The notes under the pieces were generated by a model that made no database searches, had not been told where the DNA came from, and worked only from the letters and a program-made list of their open reading frames with translations. From Tsukamurella conjunctivitidis (lineage in GTDB: Bacteria > Actinomycetota > Actinomycetes > Mycobacteriales > Mycobacteriaceae): 64,000 nt of DNA. Positions 60,842 to 64,000 of this stretch are shown here, one piece after another; the stretch's first letter is position 1, and every line of letters begins with the position of its first letter. The DNA lies in assembly GCF_007858475.1 (NCBI RefSeq), contig NZ_VIGX01000005.1:1-64000 (forward strand). The letters are read 5' to 3'. Position numbers and translations under genes: made by a program.

Positions 60842-62800
60842 ATGACCGACGGTGCAGCAGGTGGAGCCCGACGGGGCCGTAAGGCCACCCGGCAGGCGGG
60901 ACCGCCTGCCGAGCCCAAGCCGGTGATCTCCACCTCGGCGGCGCGCGTCGTCGTGGAGGACAAGTCGCAGGCACCGGCCGCCGAGGCTCCCGCGGCGAAG
61001 GCGGACGCCCCGGCCTCGAAGGGAACGACGCAGCAGCCCCAGAAGGCCCAGTCGAAGGGCGGCGGACGCCGTGGCGGTGGCCGGCGCGGCAACGACCGCC
61101 AGAAGGCACCGTCGGCCGCGGTGGAACGGCTGGGCGCCCCGCCCAAGCTGCCCAAGGGCGGCATGCGCGTGGTCGCGCTCGGCGGCATCAAGGAGATCGG
61201 TCGCAATATGACCGTCTTCGAATACGACGGCAAGCTGCTCGTCGTCGACTGCGGCGTGCTCTTCCCCGAGGATCAGCAGCCCGGCGTCGACCTCATCCTC
61301 CCGGACTTCCGGTACATCGAGGACCGCATCAAGGACGTCGAGGCGATCGTGCTCACGCACGGCCACGAGGACCACATCGGCGCCGTGCCCTTCCTGCTGC
61401 GTCTGCGGCCCGACATCCCCGTCGTGGGCGCCAAGTTCACCCTCGCGCTGGTCAAGGCCAAGTGCGACGAGCACCGACTGCGCCCCAAGCTGGTCGAGGT
61501 CCGCGAGGGCGAGTCGACCAGCCACGGCCCGTTCGAGTGCGAGTACTTCGCGGTGAACCACTCCATCCCCGACGCGATCGCCGTGGCGATCCACGCCGGC
61601 GGCCAGGTGGCGCTCCACACCGGCGACATCAAGCTCGATCAGCTGCCGCTCGACGGTCGCCTCACCGATCTCGCGGGCTTCTCGCGGCTCGGCGATGCGG
61701 GTGTGGACCTGTTCCTCGTGGACTCGACCAACGCCGAGGTGCCGGGCTTCGTGACCCCCGAGCGGGAGATCGGCCCCGTGCTCGACAACGTGATCGGGCG
61801 GGCCAAGGGCCGCGTGATCGTGGCGTCCTTCGCTTCCCACGTGCACCGCATCCAGCAGATCGCCGAGGTCGCGATGGCCCACAACCGGCGGATCACCTTC
61901 GTCGGCCGCTCGATGGTGCGGAACATGGCGCTCGCGCAGGAACTCGGCTACATGCATCTGCCCGAGGGTGTCGAGGTCGACCTCGACACCGCGGCCTCGC
62001 TGCCCGACGACCGCGTCGTGCTCATCTCCACCGGATCGCAGGGTGAGCCCCTGGCCGCGCTCTCGCGGATGGCGCGTGGCGAGCACCGCAACATCACCAT
62101 CTCGCCGAACGACCTCGTCGTGCTGGCGAGTTCGCTCATCCCGGGCAACGAGAACTCCGTCTTCGCGGTGGTCAACGGCCTGTCGAAGCTGGGCGCGAAG
62201 GTGATCACGCAGCAGAGCGCGAAGGTCCACGTCTCCGGTCACGCCAGCGCGGGCGAGCTGTTATACCTCTACAACGCGGTGCGTCCACGCAACGCGATGC
62301 CCGTGCACGGCGAATGGCGCCACCTGCGCGCCAACGCGGCGCTGGCCGAGGCCACCGGCGTGCCGAAGGACCGGATCATGCTCGCCGAGGACGGCGTCGT
62401 GGTGGACCTGGTCGGCGGCGTCGCGAAGATCGTGGGGCAGGTGCCCGTCGGCCACGTTTACGTGGACGGCAGCTCCGTGGGTGACGTCGGCGAGTCGACG
62501 CTCTCGGATCGCCTCGTCCTGGGCGAGGGCGGCTTCATCGCGATCACGGTCGCGATCGACGAGGAGGGCAACGCCGTCAGTAAGCCCGAGGTCTCGGGCC
62601 GCGGCTTCTCCGACGACCCGACGGCTCTCAAGGAGGCGGAGCAGATCGTCGAGGACGTGATCGCCGACCTCGCGGCCGAGGGCGTCAAGGAGGCGCACCG
62701 CATCGCTCAGGGTGTTCGACGGGCCGTGGGCCGGTGGGTCGACAAGGCCTACCGTCGCCGCCCGATGATCGTCCCCACCGTGATCGTGGTGGGGGAGTAG
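60842..62800 (+). CDS. rnj: Ribonuclease J
   Basis: RNase J is an endo- and 5'-to-3' exoribonuclease in rRNA and mRNA processing. The 652-residue protein has an extra basic, Ala/Lys-rich N-terminal tail (about 95 residues, with GGGRRGGGRRGN), then the metallo-beta-lactamase core (VALGGIKEIGRNMTVFEYDG; HGHEDHIGAVPF near residue 173; HTGDIKLD), the beta-CASP domain (RVIVASFASHVHRIQQIAEVA; STGSQGEPLAALSRMA) and a C-terminal dimerisation domain. The start follows dapA closely. A strong hairpin follows the stop. Confidence 0.95.
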   Translation: MTDGAAGGARRGRKATRQAGPPAEPKPVISTSAARVVVEDKSQAPAAEAPAAKADAPASKGTTQQPQKAQSKGGGRRGGGRRGNDRQKAPSAAVERLGAPPKLPKGGMRVVALGGIKEIGRNMTVFEYDGKLLVVDCGVLFPEDQQPGVDLILPDFRYIEDRIKDVEAIVLTHGHEDHIGAVPFLLRLRPDIPVVGAKFTLALVKAKCDEHRLRPKLVEVREGESTSHGPFECEYFAVNHSIPDAIAVAIHAGGQVALHTGDIKLDQLPLDGRLTDLAGFSRLGDAGVDLFLVDSTNAEVPGFVTPEREIGPVLDNVIGRAKGRVIVASFASHVHRIQQIAEVAMAHNRRITFVGRSMVRNMALAQELGYMHLPEGVEVDLDTAASLPDDRVVLISTGSQGEPLAALSRMARGEHRNITISPNDLVVLASSLIPGNENSVFAVVNGLSKLGAKVITQQSAKVHVSGHASAGELLYLYNAVRPRNAMPVHGEWRHLRANAALAEATGVPKDRIMLAEDGVVVDLVGGVAKIVGQVPVGHVYVDGSSVGDVGESTLSDRLVLGEGGFIAITVAIDEEGNAVSKPEVSGRGFSDDPTALKEAEQIVEDVIADLAAEGVKEAHRIAQGVRRAVGRWVDKAYRRRPMIVPTVIVVGE

Positions 62801-62815
62801 GGAACATCTTCCGAA

Positions 62816-62853
62816 GCGTTCTGCGACGTTCCCTCGGGGGAGTCGCAGAACGC
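62816..62853. terminator. rnj terminator hairpin
   Basis: GCGTTCTGCGAC (62816-62827) pairs perfectly with GTCGCAGAACGC (62842-62853) around a 14-base loop. It lies between the convergent rnj and secreted-protein genes and may serve both. Confidence 0.8.
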
Positions 62854-62871
62854 CGGGGAAGGTGCTCGGAG

Positions 62872-63456
62872 CTACGGCTGGCGCTCGATCTTGCCGATCT
62901 GCGCGCGGAACAGCCGCCAGAAGGTGTCGTAGTCCGCCGGACGCGGGCTCGCGTCCACCACCACCTGCACGGTCACGCCGCGGACCTCGGCCCACCCGTT
63001 CAGTTCCTCGCCGCGCGACGCCGTGCCCGCGATCATGTGGTACCGGGTGAACTCCGGCGGCGTGGCGATCAGCAGCGGGAGATCGACGTTCGCGCTCGAC
63101 CGGCAGGCGTCCATCACCGTCCGGATGGGGGCGACGAGGGCACGATCGGTGAGCTCGACGGACGCGTAGGTCTTGTCCCGGAAGGCCATCGCCTCGGTCG
63201 ACCGCGACCCCGCCGCGGCGGCCATCATCCGTGCGCCGGCCGACTCGCACCCGTCGTCCGTGAGGCCGGATGCTCTGGTCGGCGCCCGGTTGACGGTGTG
63301 CGTGACCCGGTAGGACGACCCGGTGCCGATCGGGAACTCGGCCGCCGTCAGGATCGCTCGGGAGGGATCGACGGGTGCCGCGGAGCCGGCCGCCGGAACC
63401 GCAGCGGTCATGGCCAGCGTCAGCGCGCAGGCTGCGGCGGACCGTCGGATGATCAC
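62872..63456 (-). CDS. Secreted protein, paralogue A
   Basis: The 194-residue protein has a signal peptide (MIIRRSA, Ala/Leu core, AAPVD near residue 27). The mature part contains two Cys (DDGCESA and MDACRSS), a GVTVQVVVD strand and ends in WRLFRAQIGKIERQP. The tail matches the gene upstream on the same strand (WQVLRAQIAKVERQP), and the AEFP...S.YR.T.TVNR segment also corresponds, so the two are tandem paralogues. The family looks like the PknH_C/sensor-like secreted proteins of Mycobacteriales, but I cannot confirm that. The two genes overlap by four bases (ATGA). Confidence 0.72.
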   Translation of the reverse strand: MIIRRSAAACALTLAMTAAVPAAGSAAPVDPSRAILTAAEFPIGTGSSYRVTHTVNRAPTRASGLTDDGCESAGARMMAAAAGSRSTEAMAFRDKTYASVELTDRALVAPIRTVMDACRSSANVDLPLLIATPPEFTRYHMIAGTASRGEELNGWAEVRGVTVQVVVDASPRPADYDTFWRLFRAQIGKIERQP

Positions 63457-64000
63457 GGCTGGCGTTCCACCTTCGCGATCTGGGCGCGGAGGACCTGCCA
63501 GAAGCCGTCGAGATCGGCGGGGCCCCCGTCGCGGTTGGTAGTTCCGGCCAACACGGTCACGCCGCGGACATCAACCGCTCCTTGGTACATGGTCCCGCCG
63601 ACCCCGATGAGCATCGGACGGAGATGAGCAAGGTCGTTCGGCGTCGGTAGGGTCGTCATCCGCACACCGTCCTCGGCCAGGCAGACGCGCCAGTAGTCCG
63701 TGGTCTCCTTGGTGGTCGGTCGATCGGCGACTCCCGCGGCCAGGAAACCTCCCCCGCGCCGAACAACGGCCTGTGTCTGCCGCATTCCGGCGAGGCCGAG
63801 GTCCTGATCGAACGCGATCTTCGCGCACTGGGAGGGATCCGCCGGTGCAGAAGGACGGCTGACCGTCTGGGTCGACGTCCTGTAGGCGGTACTCCCCGCC
63901 GGGAATTCGTGCGCGGCGAGGACGGCCTTCGCCGGGACGACCGGGGCCGCGTGCGCGACCGCGGGCAGCCCGACGGCGGCGAGGACGGCCACCGTCGACC
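63453..64000 (-). CDS. Secreted protein, paralogue B (5' end outside window)
   Basis: At least 182 residues are visible and the reading frame runs off the end of the window. The visible N-terminus (VAVLAAVGLPAVAHAAP) is the core and cleavage site of a signal peptide, so only the first few residues are missing. The mature part parallels its downstream neighbour: AHEFPAGSTAYRTSTQTVSRPS, a Cys in PSQCAKI and another in RVCLAED, GVTVLAGT and the WQVLRAQIAKVERQP tail. The stop overlaps the next ATG, so the two paralogues are coupled. No catalytic site is seen. Confidence 0.7.
   Translation of the reverse strand, partial: STVAVLAAVGLPAVAHAAPVVPAKAVLAAHEFPAGSTAYRTSTQTVSRPSAPADPSQCAKIAFDQDLGLAGMRQTQAVVRRGGGFLAAGVADRPTTKETTDYWRVCLAEDGVRMTTLPTPNDLAHLRPMLIGVGGTMYQGAVDVRGVTVLAGTTNRDGGPADLDGFWQVLRAQIAKVERQP

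Overview
The window is high-GC actinobacterial DNA. Its backbone follows the gene order of one mycobacterial chromosome arm: infB, DUF503, rbfA, a DHH phosphodiesterase, a MATE exporter, pptH-pptT-truB, an MntR/SirR-type regulator, ribF, rpsO, pnp, an M16 peptidase, ald and aldR, dapB with a membrane protein and a flavodoxin, thyA-dfrA, dapA and rnj. LysX, the PptT/PptH pair and IdeR-type iron boxes also point to Mycobacteriales. The accessory genes between the backbone genes do not look like Mycobacterium itself. A Tsukamurella- or Gordonia-like organism is my best guess, inferred from recall of gene content only. I saw no tRNA, rRNA, CRISPR array, integrase or insertion sequence.

Layout. 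1-3.9 kb: translation genes, a nucleotide phosphodiesterase, a MATE exporter and a lipoprotein. 3.9-9.7 kb: formamidase and its zinc-ribbon partner, an HNH-like protein, an NCS1 permease, a voltage-sensor-like membrane protein and an iron-regulated binding lipoprotein. 9.8-12.4 kb: pptH, pptT and truB. 12.4-15.9 kb: an acetyltransferase and two divergent citrate synthases, one carrying an N-terminal DNA-binding domain. 15.9-22.3 kb: a second iron-regulated binding lipoprotein, an AlkD-like protein, a TetR/SDR/MFS module, the MntR-like regulator, ribF and rpsO. 22.4-32.1 kb: a secreted protein, PhoD, LysX, Pnp and the M16 peptidase. 32.1-46.5 kb: mixed metabolism, transport and regulation, including ald/aldR and an ECF sigma factor divergent from a DoxX gene. 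46.5-50.9 kb: a tightly coupled operon of an amine N-hydroxylase, an acyltransferase and an MmpL exporter. 50.8-64 kb: TspO, CorA, the dapB group, an AraC/hydrolase/cupin group, a DUF222-HNH protein, thyA-dfrA, dapA, rnj and two paralogous secreted proteins.

Regulation visible in the sequence. At least thirteen genes have a TANNNT hexamer six to eight bases before the start codon and no ribosome-binding site, the pattern of leaderless transcripts. Two IdeR-type boxes precede the two binding lipoproteins. Clear inverted repeats lie in the TetR intergenic regions and between the citrate synthases. Many convergent pairs share a hairpin or overlap at their 3' ends.

The three most interesting loci are: the hydroxylase/acyltransferase/MmpL operon, which could make and export a small acylated hydroxamate; the HTH-citrate synthase fusion facing a plain citrate synthase across two matching palindromes; and the M16 peptidase gene, which has no ATG, GTG or TTG start that preserves its conserved N-terminus and lies in frame one sense codon after the pnp stop.
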